In this document: piece by piece, positions 13,970 through 26,199 of the stretch
How positions within the stretch are numbered: position 1 is the first letter of the stretch
Layout: the number at the start of each line of letters is the position of its first letter
From: Rusavskia elegans
Lineage: Eukaryota > Ascomycota > Lecanoromycetes > Teloschistales > Teloschistaceae
Assembly: GCA_011316305.1 (NCBI GenBank)
Contig: SAUG01000048.1
Coordinates: forward strand, 496,001-560,000
DNA length: 64,000 nucleotides
Direction: 5' to 3'
Notes under the pieces: model-generated
The model's database searches: none
Told to the model about the DNA's origin: nothing
The model's input: the letters and a program-made list of their open reading frames with translations, nothing else
Program-made: the position numbers and the translations under genes

Positions 13970-14326
13970 TAGACTGGCCACTTCGGGTCGAATCGATTCG
14001 ACTCGCCAAGCGGTCGGGTCCGGGTCGAACCCGGATCGAATCCGAGTATCCGCCAAACCTTTTTATTTAATTATATAATAATATAATATATAAATTAATT
14101 TATTAATTAATTATATAAAAAGGTAATATAATTAGATAATATAATTAATCCAACTAGGACCTTTCTAGCTAGCGTAGTTAATTAATTAGAATTTTTTTAA
14201 ATTATTCGTATAATTTTTATACTAGAATTATTTTTTTATACTAGAGCTTGGCGCCAAGATCTAGTCTTGGCGGGTCGGATCGGATTAGCCAATCCGGGTT
14301 CGAAACCCGACTCGACGGCCAGTCTA
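13970..14326. mobile_element. hAT-like MITE copy 2 (357 bp), perfect 8 bp target duplication
   Basis: Terminal inverted repeats TAGACTGGCC and GGCCAGTCTA bound a non-coding interior rich in GGGTCG and ATCCGG motifs near the ends. The octamer ATTCTAAT is present immediately outside both ends (13962-13969 and 14327-14334). An 8 bp duplication with short inverted repeats and CGGGTCG-rich subterminal DNA is the hAT pattern. Size and lack of coding make it a MITE. It is the best preserved and most GC-rich copy here. Confidence 0.85.
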
Positions 14327-15041
14327 ATTCTAATTAAATAAAGTTATAATTTAATATTATAGATTAAAAATAAAAATCAGAGAAAAGTTTTATTTAAAAA
14401 CGTTAAATACTTAATATCTAAAAGCTAGATCTAATCGAAAATAAATTAGAAAACTATTTAAAATACGAATAGAATCTTTTAAAAGATTTTTAATTCGATT
14501 TGAATAATAACTCGTTCCGACGTATATCAGACGGAAAGATAGAAAATTTTCAAACTTTCAAATTTACTTTCGGAATCGATTTATCGAATTATAAAATTAT
14601 TAGTAAAAATGAAAAATTTACAAAATATCTTCGAAAATAACGTTATATTATATTATATTGAATATTTTTATAAGATATTCTGTAATATATTTTTATTAAT
14701 AATTATTAGTCGATTATTTAAAATAGTTTTTATTTTATTACTATTATATTTATAATTCTTTTACTAAAAATAATTTTCGTAGTTATTAATTTAAATAAAA
14801 AATATATTATAATTATTAAAATTTTATTTTTTATATATTAGAATTTTAAATTCTTTTTAAAATTCCTTTTAAAATCTATTATTATTATAAAAATAAAGAT
14901 ATTTTATAAAGGTTTTATATTTTATATATTCAAAAAATCGCTCGTATTCTATTCCGCGGACTTTTATTTTTAAAATTAATATTTCTAATATTTGTTTTAG
15001 TAATTATAGAAATAAATAAATTTAGTTTTATAAAATTAAAA

Positions 15042-15553
15042 TAGATTTGCTATTTCGGTATAGATTTCTATAGATATTACGAAAATTCGATCCGAGTTTT
15101 AATAGGTTTATTTAATCTAATCTACTAAACGGTATATATTAGTTTCTAAAATTAAAACCGAAAGTTAAATCGGATTATAAAATAGAAACTAATAGAAATC
15201 CGATTCGGTCTACTAAGTTTTTTATAAATAATATAATACTATAATTAATAAATTAATTAAAATTAATAAAATATAATAAATTTAGATAATATATTTCGTT
15301 TAACTAAAATTTTTCTAACTAATATAGTTAATTAACTAAATTTTTTTTAGATAGATAAATATAATTTTTATACTAGTATTAAATAGTTTTAATAAATTAA
15401 ATCCGGAAATCTAAATTCGATCCGAAATTAAATCGGATCGATATTTAAAAAAATCGGAATCGATTCGAATTAATATTTAGAAAAGTCGAAACCGATTCGA
15501 GTCGAGTCGGTTTTTTTAATTCGGGTATAAAATCCGATCCGACGGCCAGTCTA
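15042..15553. mobile_element. hAT-like MITE copy 3 (512 bp)
   Basis: The right end GACGGCCAGTCTA is well preserved. The left end TAGATTTGCTATTTCGG is a transition-mutated form of the start at 18041. The interior matches the 18 kb copy over long stretches (AATCCGATTCGGTCTACTAA-like), so these two form a longer subfamily. Flanking octamers AATTAAAA and ATCTAGAA match only partly. Confidence 0.65.
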
Positions 15554-16379
15554 ATCTAGAAATTAGATACGATTTTCTAATATATCGCTAGTTTTCGAAT
15601 TATTTTAAAGGTTCTAATACTATTATCAAATATTACTATATATTTTATTAACTTTATCGATATTATCAATATTATTGCTTTAATTCGTATTACTAGTAAT
15701 AGTACTAGAAAAAACTATTTACTATAATCTAATTTTACGCGTATTACTACGTATTATTTTTTTAGAAAGATATTTACGATTAAATAGTCTCTATATTTCG
15801 GATTAATTAAAACTATAAAATTATAATATTATTTAAAAAACTACGTTGTAGATAAATACGAAAAATAAAATATCTAGAAATTAGAACTAATTAATAGCGA
15901 GAGAAAACGCTATCGTATAAAGTTTTTATTTTGTTAAAATTTTTAGCTAGTAGCGCGTTTGATATTCGAAAATTTCGCAGTCGTTTCGTAGTATAGTAAA
16001 TTCTATTGGTTTTATAAAAATTCGTATTATAAAAAGTCCACTTTTAAAATCTAAATAATATTATTTATCTATATATAGAAGCTTAATTTATATAAATAGA
16101 ATTTTAATATTAAATTACCTTTATTATAAACGGTTCGAATTATTTATTTAGAGCGAATATATAATTAAAGGATTTAGAAAACCTTTAATAGAATTTAGAA
16201 ACTTTTAAAATAATAAAACTAATTTTTTATCGCTAAGAAAAAGATATAATATATTTTATTTATCGGAATTAATTCTAAATTTAATTGATTTCTAACGTGG
16301 TAGTAATAGATTAGTAATAACTATTTCTAATATAAAATATAACAACGAAACAAATTCGACGATTATAAATATATACTAT

Positions 16380-17389
16380 AGTTTTTTTTCTAAAAGATTT
16401 CTATTTGAAATTATATTGAATTTATATATATATATATATATATTTCATCAACGTTATATATTATAACGATTGTTATCTTTATATATAAAATAACTTTTAT
16501 AGCTAAAGATATATATAATTCGTCAGATAGAATTTACAGCGTAGTTAATTACTTCTATTTAATTATTTTTTTCTTTATTCGCGATTACAAATCCTCTATT
16601 ATATAAATATAACTTCGTTATTCGCAGTCTTCGGTCTATCTTTCTTCGACGTTGTAAACGATTATAAATATCTAATATTTCCGCTATATCTATTTACTAT
16701 ACTACGAAGTAATTACGAATAGTTATCGTTTCGACTATATTTATTATATAACTTGGACTAAAATATTCCGTTAAACTATTAAAATACTCTTTAGTTCGTA
16801 TAGTTCTAAAACGGTCACTAGCTATAGAGTCGCTAGCTAATATACTAGTTACTATAGCTAGAAACTTTATTCGATCGATTAAATTAAAAAAAAAGTAGAA
16901 AGATCGGATAGCGCGTTTTAAAAGTAGTATAAAGATAATTTTTATCGAAATCAAAATAGATTACTGTAGCTTTTATAAGATAATCGATATCTATATAAAT
17001 AGATATAGTTATTATATATAAAAATACTATCTTTTAATACAGCTGCGGTATAATTATTACGAAAATATATATATAGATATAAAAGATTTTAGTAAATTAT
17101 AATATTTACAAAAGATATTATAAAATTTATATTACTAGTAAAGAAAAAAAAGCGATAATTACGAGATATATTTATCTATAAAAGTTTCTACGTTAAATTA
17201 TCGGTAGAAAAATACGTTATATTACTAAATAAATTTAACTTAAAACTTGATAGAACTATTATTTACGTTAAATAAATTAGAATATAAATTTAACTACCGT
17301 ATATCTAATATTGATATACTATCGTTCAATTTGTTTATCGAATCATTGATTTACCTGATACTGAAATCAAAACGAATTATCTAAATAAA
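16380..17389 (+). repeat. Family-A repeat unit, full-length forward copy
   Basis: About 1 kb, from TTCTAAAAGATTTCTATTTG through a (TA)n tract to the characteristic right end CTAAATAAA. It corresponds end to end with about 5536-6475. There is no inverted arm on the left, so this copy represents the basic unit. The reverse strand carries the best surviving coding-like stretch of the family (16697-16954). Confidence 0.65.
16697..16954 (-). pseudogene. Coding remnant inside family-A repeat
   Basis: An 85-residue open stretch on the reverse strand contains protein-like segments such as FFFNLIDRIKFLAI and ASDRFRTIRTKEYFN. Beyond its stop codons the same frame continues as IDIAEILDIYN and YLYNRGFVIANKEKNN. 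The stops between these blocks are TAA and TAG, which can each be a CAA or CAG glutamine codon after C-to-T change. Related blocks occur in the other copies, for example RC at about 1900-2150. I do not recognise the protein family. It is probably the element's own protein or a captured gene fragment, and it is not functional. Confidence 0.5.
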
Positions 17390-18040
17390 TATACTATAGT
17401 TTAAACATTTTATTATAATTATTAAAAAAGCTATTATTAATAGATCGATTTATATTAAAAAATTTCTTCTATATATAATATAATTTTATAATTTCAAAAA
17501 CAAAATATCGATATATAAAATATTTAATATTAAAAAAATCCGGACAATAGAATATAAATATAGAAACTAGTTATTCTTTTATAAAATATCTTTATATATA
17601 TTTGAAAACGAAGTATTGTAAATAAAATACTGGGTAAAATACTACTATAATTTTCTAGCTAATTATTTTAAATATAAACGGATTTTATCGACTAGTTATT
17701 ATAGCTATAACTAGATGAAATTATTTTATTAAAAGAAAAAGCTTATAAAGTAATATACTATCGACCAACGAGTTATAATCTTTAAATATTAATTTTATAA
17801 AATTTTTTAAAATCTTTTATATTTTGTATAATTTAAAAAAAAAAGTAAAAGATCTTATAACTAGATATCTAGATATTGAAAATAGTCGTAATACTATTGA
17901 TTTATTATTAATGGCTATCGGCTAGAAAAGCTATATATAATTAATATCCGAAGCAATTAAAAAATAGACGAAGAAATTATATTTAAATAGAAAGGTTCGA
18001 AATTTTTTTTAATCTATAATTATAATATTTTATTTACATA

Positions 18041-18560
18041 TAGACTAGCTACTTCGGGTCGGATTTTTATCGGTATTTCGGAAATCCGATCCGAGTTTTA
18101 ACGAGTCGGTTCGATCCGATCTACTAAACGATATAGATCGGTTTCTAAAATTAGAACCGAGAATTAAATCGGGTTATAAAATAGATACTAATAGAAATTT
18201 AATCCGATCTGTTAAACGTTCTATATATAATATAATATTATTATTATAATGATATAAAACTATAATTAATATAATATATAATAAAACAATTAATTTTATC
18301 TATAGATAATATATATAGATAATATATTTCCTTTTATTAAATTAGTTTTTAATAGATAGATATAATTTTTATATAAAAATTATACTTTTATACTAGAATT
18401 ATACTTTTATACTTGATTTTAGCGGTTTTAGCGGATCGAATTTAGAAAACCGGGTTTAACCCGGAACCGAATCGGGTCGGTATTTAAAAAAGTCGAAACC
18501 GATTCGGTTTAAATCCGGGATACGAATCCGAGTTCGAAATTCGATTCGATAGTCAATCTA
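18041..18560. mobile_element. hAT-like MITE copy 4 (520 bp)
   Basis: Starts TAGACTAGCTACTTCGGGTCGG and ends GATAGTCAATCTA. Flanking octamers TTTACATA (18033-18040) and TTTATATA (18561-18568) differ by a single C/T transition, an 8 bp target duplication with one RIP-type change. Same subfamily as the 15 kb copy. No coding capacity. Confidence 0.75.
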
Positions 18561-21500
18561 TTTATATAGTTTCTAGTAGATTAATATTTCGATACTTTTT
18601 TTATAGGCAAGATTTCTAACAATATTATATAATTATACGACTATTTAAACTTCTGTATATATATTATAATATTATTTCTATCAAATTTCTTTATATAAAA
18701 CTATTTATTCCATCTATATCTATTAGTAATTTATATTATATTCGATAGTCGTTACGGTACTTTATATTTTACTATTATTACTAAAATATTTTCTATAATA
18801 TAAATTCTAAAAATCTAGTAATATTTATAACTGGCTAATATTATTTTTAATATTTAGATAATAATTACGATACGAAAGATATTAACTAGATTTTCTAATA
18901 TATAAATAAAATCTAAATTATAGTATTTGGATAACTTGTCTATTTATTTATAAAAAGGTTTACTAATATTTCTTCCGTCGATACGGCTAATTACTAATTT
19001 CTAAAACTATTTCGTTAATAGTTTCTTTTTTTCTATATTTATCTAGTTTTTCCGCCGAAATTATATTTCTAGTCTATCGAAGTTGATTTATTTTAGATAC
19101 TGTATATTTTAGCTTAAACTAGAAACGTATTAATAATATCTAGTTTCCTTTAAAATTCTATAGTATTATCGGTATAAACTGGTTTAAAAAATCTTTATTT
19201 AAATATATTTAGAAAGTATTTCTTAAAAATTCAAAGAATATTTTAAAATGAATTTTATAATAGTTTTAATTTATTTAAATACTATAATATAATCATTATA
19301 AATAATTTTCCTTTACCGCTATTTCTTTTTATAGATAGATATAATATCTAAAAACGTTTTTTAAAATATTAGATCGTTAATAGACGCGAGAATTATAATA
19401 TCTCGAATTTTTAATCCAGATCTAGCGCGTTCGATATCTATTTAATAGATATAGTTAAAAATATTAAATTAATTTCTATTTGATTTTAATAATAGATAAA
19501 CGTAACGTTTAAATACGCGTTTTAATATACTAGATCGTTAATAGACGCGAAGATTATAATATTTCGTCGCGTTATATCGAAAGATATTAGTTTATAATAT
19601 CGATATTTAATATAGATATACGAGTAGATAGACGGGTGATAATATTAACTAGTTTTTTTTTTAAAAAAAATTTAAGTTCTATAATTACTAACTATAATTA
19701 AAGAATCTTTTTCGATATTTTTAATTATTTTCTAGTATTTTTTAATATTATTCGAAGTTTTTAAAAGTCTACTATTAATCTATATTTTACTAAAATAAAT
19801 CTAATAAATTTCTAATTCGTTTTATTATTTTTTCTTTAGTTAAAACTATTTCGATTAACTTTTATAATTATTTTCAGTCTTTTTATATATTTTAAATTTC
19901 TAAAAATCTTTTTTCTATTATAATAAATTTCTATATATTTTAATTATTTATTTCGATTATTTTTATATTTTATATAGAATTCAGCTATATAATATATATA
20001 ATCGGAAATTATAAATAATTGTATATATTTAAAATAAAATATAATATTAACAGCGAATCTAATAAAATATATTAGAAATATCAAATATAGAAAAAATATA
20101 GTAAAATTTATTTTCTATATTTTCGAAATAATCTAGCGTTCTAGTAAATTTTATAATTAATTATAGAATATTTTATCCACTTTATATTTATAATAAAATA
20201 CTATTATATAATATACGAAACAATTTTCTAATATATAACTAGTATATATTAAATTAGAAAATAATTTTAATTAGCTATAAATTATTTAATATTTCTATCT
20301 ATATCTAATAGTATTTACTTGAAACTATATCTTTATATAATAAAAATCTTTTTTTTAAAATTCGTTTCTATTACGCCGAAAAACGAATATATAAAAAAAT
20401 TGTAAAATTAATAGAAAATTTATTTATTAAAAAATAAACGAAATATAATAAATAAAATATATTTATATTTAAAAAATTCTACTATATCTATATATTTTCA
20501 GATTTCTATTACATAGTCAAAGTCTATAATAGCTATAGAAATAAACTATATTTTCTTTATTTAAAATCTAGCGACAAACTATATTAATATCTAGCTGTAG
20601 AAATATTTAAAATAGCTATAGATATTAGCTATCTTTTTTATATACGGATTCTAGTAACTAATATTTTAATATCTAATAGTAAATACTAAATACGATTATA
20701 TTCTAATTTTCTAAATTCTTTATTTTATTTAAATTTCGAAAAAATATTTCGATATCTATATACGAAAGTACTTTTATATAAAATAATATTTCTAGATATA
20801 GATGATATTATAGGAAAACGTTTAGTCGATTTGGAAAGTATATCTTTATATATATAACGAAAATAACAAAATCAGTTCTATTATTACTAATTAAAAACGT
20901 TATAGAAATTATATCGTTTTTTATTATCGTAGCCGTAGTTTTATTCTACAAATTTTATAACGTTAGACCGAAATAGCTATAGTATCGCTACTATTTCGGT
21001 ATTTATATTACTCGATATTATCTAGCTTCGAAACTTTACTAATAATTATACAACGATTTTACAATATAATTTATAAAAAATACGGACGGTACGAATCTTT
21101 TTTATATTAAATAAAATCTTTTAGAACGGAAAGGAAAAAGGCGCTAGATATATTTAAAGTTCGTTATACGATCGTAGAAATTAGAACTAGTAGTATTAAA
21201 AACGGGTTTTTTTATTATATATATAATATCGTAGACAGAATTTTATTACTAGTATTATATAATCTTTATATAATTAAATTTTTTTTTTGACTGCGATAGA
21301 ATACATTTCTATTCTAATAATACGTATAATTACTATAAAATATAAAATAGCGTATTAAAAACTATTATAATCTCGTCTATATATATTATTAGAATAGTAT
21401 TTAATTTCAATTTTCTTTAATATTATATCGCTTTTAAATAAAAACTAACTTTATACTAAAATTAAATATAATATATTATAAATATTTCGAAATATTTATT

Positions 21501-22480
21501 TATTTAAAACTATTATAACTATTTTATATAAAAATAGAAAATTAAATCTAACGTTTATACGTATAGATATTATTCGAAATTATCTTTTATAAAAATATTT
21601 TTAAAAAATTTCTAAAAATTTATTATTATTGATTACGTTATATTAATAAAACGTCTAGTTATAGCTAGTATATTGTTTAGAAATCGAAGCTAGATTTTAA
21701 AGTATAGAGTTTTTCTGTATTTAAAATATTATTTATTCGAAATTTATTCAAATTACAATTTTTTTATTAGCCGATAGTATTAAATATTTTTGGAATAACT
21801 AAAGTAGAATTAAATAGAAAGTGAAAAAATATCTAATTTATTATTTTTAAATAAAAAAGATTCTAAAACGAATGATTATTATTATTTTTTAAATTTTTTT
21901 TTAGTAAAATTTGTTATTTCTAAATACGAAAAACGGGAAATTTTCTAAATTTCTATTTTGAAATCTATTTCTTTCTATAATTAAATGGTGAAATTTTTTT
22001 AAAATAATATATTAAACTAATAATTATAATATTATAGACGTAGAAATACTAGTTATTTATAGTAGAAACGATAGATAAAATTGATTTCATTAGATTTTTA
22101 AATATTTTCTTTTATTATCTTTATATAATAAACTATTTCAGATTGATTAGCCGTATATTATCATTATATTTGGATTTTTTAGTATAAACTTTAACTATTT
22201 CCATATTTTAATTATTATTTTTAATCGTATGATATTATAATATCGATTCTTGAATTTAAATTTTAATTCGATTAACAATTTTGAATATTTAAATAGTAGT
22301 TATAAAATAAATAAAAGATTTTTGATCAAATTATTAAAAAATAATAATTAAAGAAATAGAAATCAAATTTAAAGTTTTAAATTAAATTAGATACTAAAAA
22401 CTAAAGTATATAAAATCTATTTAAATCTATTCAAATAAACTAAATCCGATTAGAATTCAACAACGGAATATATAATCACC
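18561..22480. other. AT-rich DNA with a short local duplication
   Basis: No gene seen in 3.9 kb. A block of about 40 bases containing TAGATCGTTAATAGACGCGA recurs at about 19370 and 19530, 160 bases apart, with transition differences. Composition returns to normal between about 22440 and 22500. Confidence 0.6.
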
Positions 22481-22642
22481 AATTGTATACTTCGAGCCGA
22501 AGCATTCAAACGATATGTATACGAGATCTCTTTTGAATTCCTCTCACCCCGGACGGGGCCCCAGTGACCAGCCGGTGTCTTAATCTCTGATTCGCTATCT
22601 TCCTATCCAACTCCAGACATATCCAAACATATCAAGTCTGAG

Positions 22643-24428
22643 TTATGAAAATCTTTCTTTCACTGGACTGTTCGGGCCTGCTGAAGACGACATTCTTCGA
22701 GCATTGACCTTCCGGCGAGCGTCCGACACCGCTTTAGCTAACTCCTCCTCATGCTCCTTCTTCTCCAACACCGCTTGAATCCAAACGGGAGATGTTGGAA
22801 ATAGTGCGCTGCCTTGGTGAACGCGGACGCTTTCGCCTCCTGATGTAGTTTGGAGAATGTTTGGGAAGATACAAAGCGGTGTGATACTCGACGTGTCAAT
22901 CTTCTCGTCCAATGGCATAGATAAGTTCTCAAAACCCCGGGTATCTTCCGCTTGCCAATTCTCTTTGTCACTAGGATCGGGGTTCTTTTGAACAGTAAAT
23001 CTGGCCTCGTCCTTCCGTGCGGCCTTCCATAGCGTGATCGACTCGTTGATAATCTTGAACAAATCCTTCTCAAATCCTGCCGACTCTGATGGAACAGTTA
23101 ACGGTTGAAGGATCTCGAGTACTCGGTGCATCATGGGCTCTACCCCGCTTGATTCTCTACTGAGATCGTCAATGCCCCGCAGAGTAAGGACTCTCCATGC
23201 GCTCTCACTTCGTCCGCCCGAGGCGGAGAGTGAGTTGGACACTGCTTCCAAAAACGGACCCACCACCTCGCCGTTCGGTAGTTTATCTTGCGGAAGGAAC
23301 GGTTGCCATATGAAATCGCACAGGCAAGTGGAGATGACATGTTGAACGTCCTTCAACCTGAGGAAATCCGAGATCTCGCTCTGCCAGATAGGCGTCGAAT
23401 CGAAGATGGGACTCAACTTGCTTAAGTCCTGTTGAACAGCTTCCGGGTGCTGTGTCCCCATTTGCGTCAATAAGCGAGGAGTAATCGAAATCAAGGATTA
23501 CGCGGACGTTCACTTACCGTTAAAGCCCGTCCTGGTAGCTTCTGAAAGTACCTTGACGACACGACCTTAATGGCATCAGATATGTGCTGAAATTTCTCCG
23601 CACTGAAAACGCGTTAGCAGGCGGCTGTTATTGCTTTATAGAAATGCATAGTACAGACTAATACTCGACCGGCTGCCCTTCGACCGGGAATTCGGACTTT
23701 AGTTGCTTGAGCTCCGCAGTCAGTTTCTTGTTGTCCTCCTCCAGGCTCTTTTCCACTCGAGCATGCCGTGCCTTCTTTGCCTCTAGCTTCTTTTCAATTT
23801 CCGATAACCGTTGCTTCAGCTGTTCATTCATTGCGGACAGTTCTGCATTTTGGTCTCCCAGCTCTCGGACTCTCTCTTTGCTTTCAGCTTCGATTTCTGC
23901 TTTACTCGTCTTTATACGCTTCTGAGTCTTGTCTTTCTCCTCCTGCAGCTTCCGCTTGTACTCTTCCTCCATATCCGCCTCTGCCTCGGCGTACTGAGCC
24001 TCCAACTCCTCCTGCATTGTTCGGTATCTGGTTCTTTCCCGGTCACAAGCTTCTTGCCCATTTAGGAGCTCCTCATTCTCACGTCGGAGGTTTTCCATCT
24101 GCTCGCTCTTTGAATGACTTAATGTCTCCACAGCCTCACTCAATCTTTGGATTTCAGCCTCCTTGTCCACCTCCGTCCCATACACTCGCTCAACCATATC
24201 CATATCGGAGGTGGATATGGATTCGAAGTACTGCGTGAAAGCTGCGAGGCGTTGTATGGCTCCATTGGAGGAAGCTAGTATAGCGGCTGAATTTCGAGAT
24301 CCTTCGGTGTTGCCGTGGCTGAGGACAAGATCGTTGGAAGACCTGGGTTCCTGATCCTTCCTTTCATCCGACGTTACATCCCTGCGCCTAGTTGATCCGC
24401 CACGGGTATTGTTCGTGTGTTTGGGCAT
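22643..24428 (-). CDS. Coiled-coil protein of unknown function (551 aa)
   Basis: Three-exon gene: 24428-23665, 23602-23518 and 23449-22643. Introns have canonical GT..AG ends and the frame is kept across both, giving 552 codons including stop. Residues 1-60 are polar and probably disordered (TRRRD, DERKDQE). Residues about 100-245 are dominated by Glu, Lys, Gln and Leu heptads (SEIEKKLEAKKARH) and should form a long coiled coil. The C-terminal half is globular-looking, with segments such as VISTCLCDFIWQPFLP and ITLWKAARKDEARF, and ends in a basic, serine-rich tail. I do not recognise the family. A cytoskeletal, nuclear or scaffold role is possible, but this is inference from the coiled coil only. 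Gene looks intact. Confidence 0.8.
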
Positions 24429-25539
24429 TGTATTTCGACCCTGGAGAACTCTTCAGTTCTTCGGCTACTACCAATTCGCAGATTGCAACTTCATCAGAAT
24501 GCGTGGTATGGCAGAGTTTCGCTTACTCCTGTTCGACTTTGGAAACCGCTGAACGAAGAAGAGTCCGTGCGGGTAGAGAGGCGACGGAGGAGACCGTTAA
24601 AGGCGGAGTGAGTTTTTGAGACGGTGCGGCTTCCCGCGTTCGGAATGTTACGATCGGTGATCCGTGGAAGCATAGAGCCTCTCGAAGCCCTGAATAGATC
24701 ATCGAAGGCATTCGGGTGGAGAAAGACTCAATATAAAGAACGCAGCTATCCATTAACTGACTCTGGAATTTTGGGGGGAAGCCTAGGATACGTAACGCCA
24801 GATGGAGACAAGGTTGCGTTGAGGTGTGGAGGAAGGTCCCAATTGCGTCGGCCAACGTGGCAGACTGGTGGATGGTGGACATGGCGCTCAAGAGGTTTGG
24901 CATAAGCCTGCTCTACCAATCTGAGAGTCAACCGCATGCTATCTTCGCCCAACCACAAGATATCCTAGAAAGCTGGATTCTTATGGGGAATATATGCTGC
25001 GTGGCACACATCGACTGGTGAGTTTGAGGCGACACTGCAGGGCACGCCACTGCGGGGTAGAAGTGAAGAAGGACAGGTCCGATGGTGCCAACGATGGTCA
25101 GGCCGAAGACGGATCCCGAGCAACGCTACAGTATTAATGGGCTTAGCATGGGCCTAGGGACAAGCACGGTCACAGGGTTCCAGTTGGAGGCGATGGTGAC
25201 GGTCAGTGACAAACTCGAGCTTTTTCTGTATCAGAGCTGACGTTGCAATTCCAGGAGAGCAGAACCCGTGCGACATCCAAGTCCTTCAAGTTCCAGTGCA
25301 CTCCTCCCTCCTTCCTTTGAACCGCAGAGGTCGTGGTAGACCCAGACCGTTCATGAGCGAGGGCGACAGCGACAATGACGAAGACAACCCGCAGACAATA
25401 TTTGGTTCGGGAGTGGACCGGCTTTACGATAGCCCCCGCAAAAGATTCGCCCTCTGAGCTAATTATCTTACCCCAGGGGAAATAAAGAGTGATAAAACGG
25501 AAGCTAATCTGGGGACCCTTCTAAATTTCGATCCCTCCA

Positions 25540-25860
25540 ACCTTAAAAGTTTACAGGAGTATTTATTAACGACGCTTAGATATAAATTCTTATAAAGCTC
25601 GTAATAGACTTATAGATTTATATACTCGATATATATAAGCTTATAGGAGCTTTATAGGTTTTATCGTTAGTCTTTAAAAGATCGTAGTAAAACCTGCTGT
25701 AAGGGGCTCCTACGGTCCTACTAGCTACTACTAGAAAATTAAAACCTTTATAACTTACCTAGACCTTGGCTAAATATAGTAAAACTTGGATATTATAGTC
25801 CTTATACTATAGTTACTCTATAATATAAATTATAAACGGTTCCGACCGGTAGTTATTAAG
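25540..25860. repeat. Small RIP-like AT-rich island inside the gene region
   Basis: About 320 bases with strongly raised A+T, many TA steps and few CA or TG, set between normal-composition flanks. It resembles the large compartments in texture and is probably a degraded transposon fragment. No coding sequence. A 9+9 inverted repeat sits exactly at its right edge. Confidence 0.5.
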
Positions 25861-25878
25861 TACAGTACCTACTGTACT
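25859..25878. repeat. 20 bp near-perfect palindrome at island edge
   Basis: AGTACAGTA and TACTGTACT flank a CC spacer, a perfect 9 bp inverted repeat. Position at the boundary of the AT-rich island suggests a transposon end or excision footprint rather than a regulatory site. Confidence 0.4.
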
Positions 25879-26199
25879 CAAGACTGATCTGGTTCACGGT
25901 GCGAATCTGACTGGAGGCTCCGATCAGCCTGGATTCATTAACAATGAAAGCGGCCAGAATTGTGTGTACCTACACGGCAATCATCGGCTCCAGGTAGCGA
26001 GGTTGTTCTTGCCTACCTCCGACGCGTGGGTGGCAGATTTGTACTCCGAAGGTAATCGAGATCTGGATTGTTTGCTGGCTGGCCGGACGTGACTGATATC
26101 GGCTCAGATCTCAGTGAGAAAAGAACAGCGCATTCTCAGCCCCTAAGCTAGATAACGCTGGGATCCTCTATCTTTCCCTTCATAAAACGTTCTGCGAAC

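Larger units (their letters stand above)
809..22480. other. AT-rich RIP-degraded compartment (left)
   Basis: Base composition changes abruptly after the P450 gene and recovers only near 22.48 kb. Large parts lack CpA and TpG almost completely while CpG is kept: I find none of either in 7081-7380. That is the expected end state of RIP, which converts CpA to TpA on both strands. No intact gene is visible. Repeats listed separately account for about 9 kb. The remaining stretches (2814-3900, 4270-4529, 9969-13969, 14335-15041, 15562-16379, 17390-18040, 18561-22480) show only stop-riddled AT-rich sequence. Some of these, such as 11.7-13.9 kb, retain scattered CA and TG and so look less mutated. 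Confidence 0.9.
24429..26199. other. Intergenic region, no convincing gene
   Basis: 1.77 kb upstream of the coiled-coil gene. A short frame at 25206-25457 on the plus strand contains RRGRGRPRPF followed by an acidic stretch and ends in TGA. It has no ATG of its own and I cannot support it as a gene; it may be the last exon of a lost one. The 25540-25860 part is a separate RIP-like island. Confidence 0.5.

Noticed and set aside
16697..16954. A functional 85-residue gene in the AT-rich block
   Set aside because: It lies in a repeat with stop-riddled sister copies, and the same frame continues beyond stops. It is a remnant.
809..22480. CRISPR array, tRNA, rRNA or replication origin in the AT-rich block
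   Set aside because: Repeats are few, long and irregular, without uniform spacers. No cloverleaf or rRNA-like sequence was recognised, and eukaryotic context makes CRISPR implausible.
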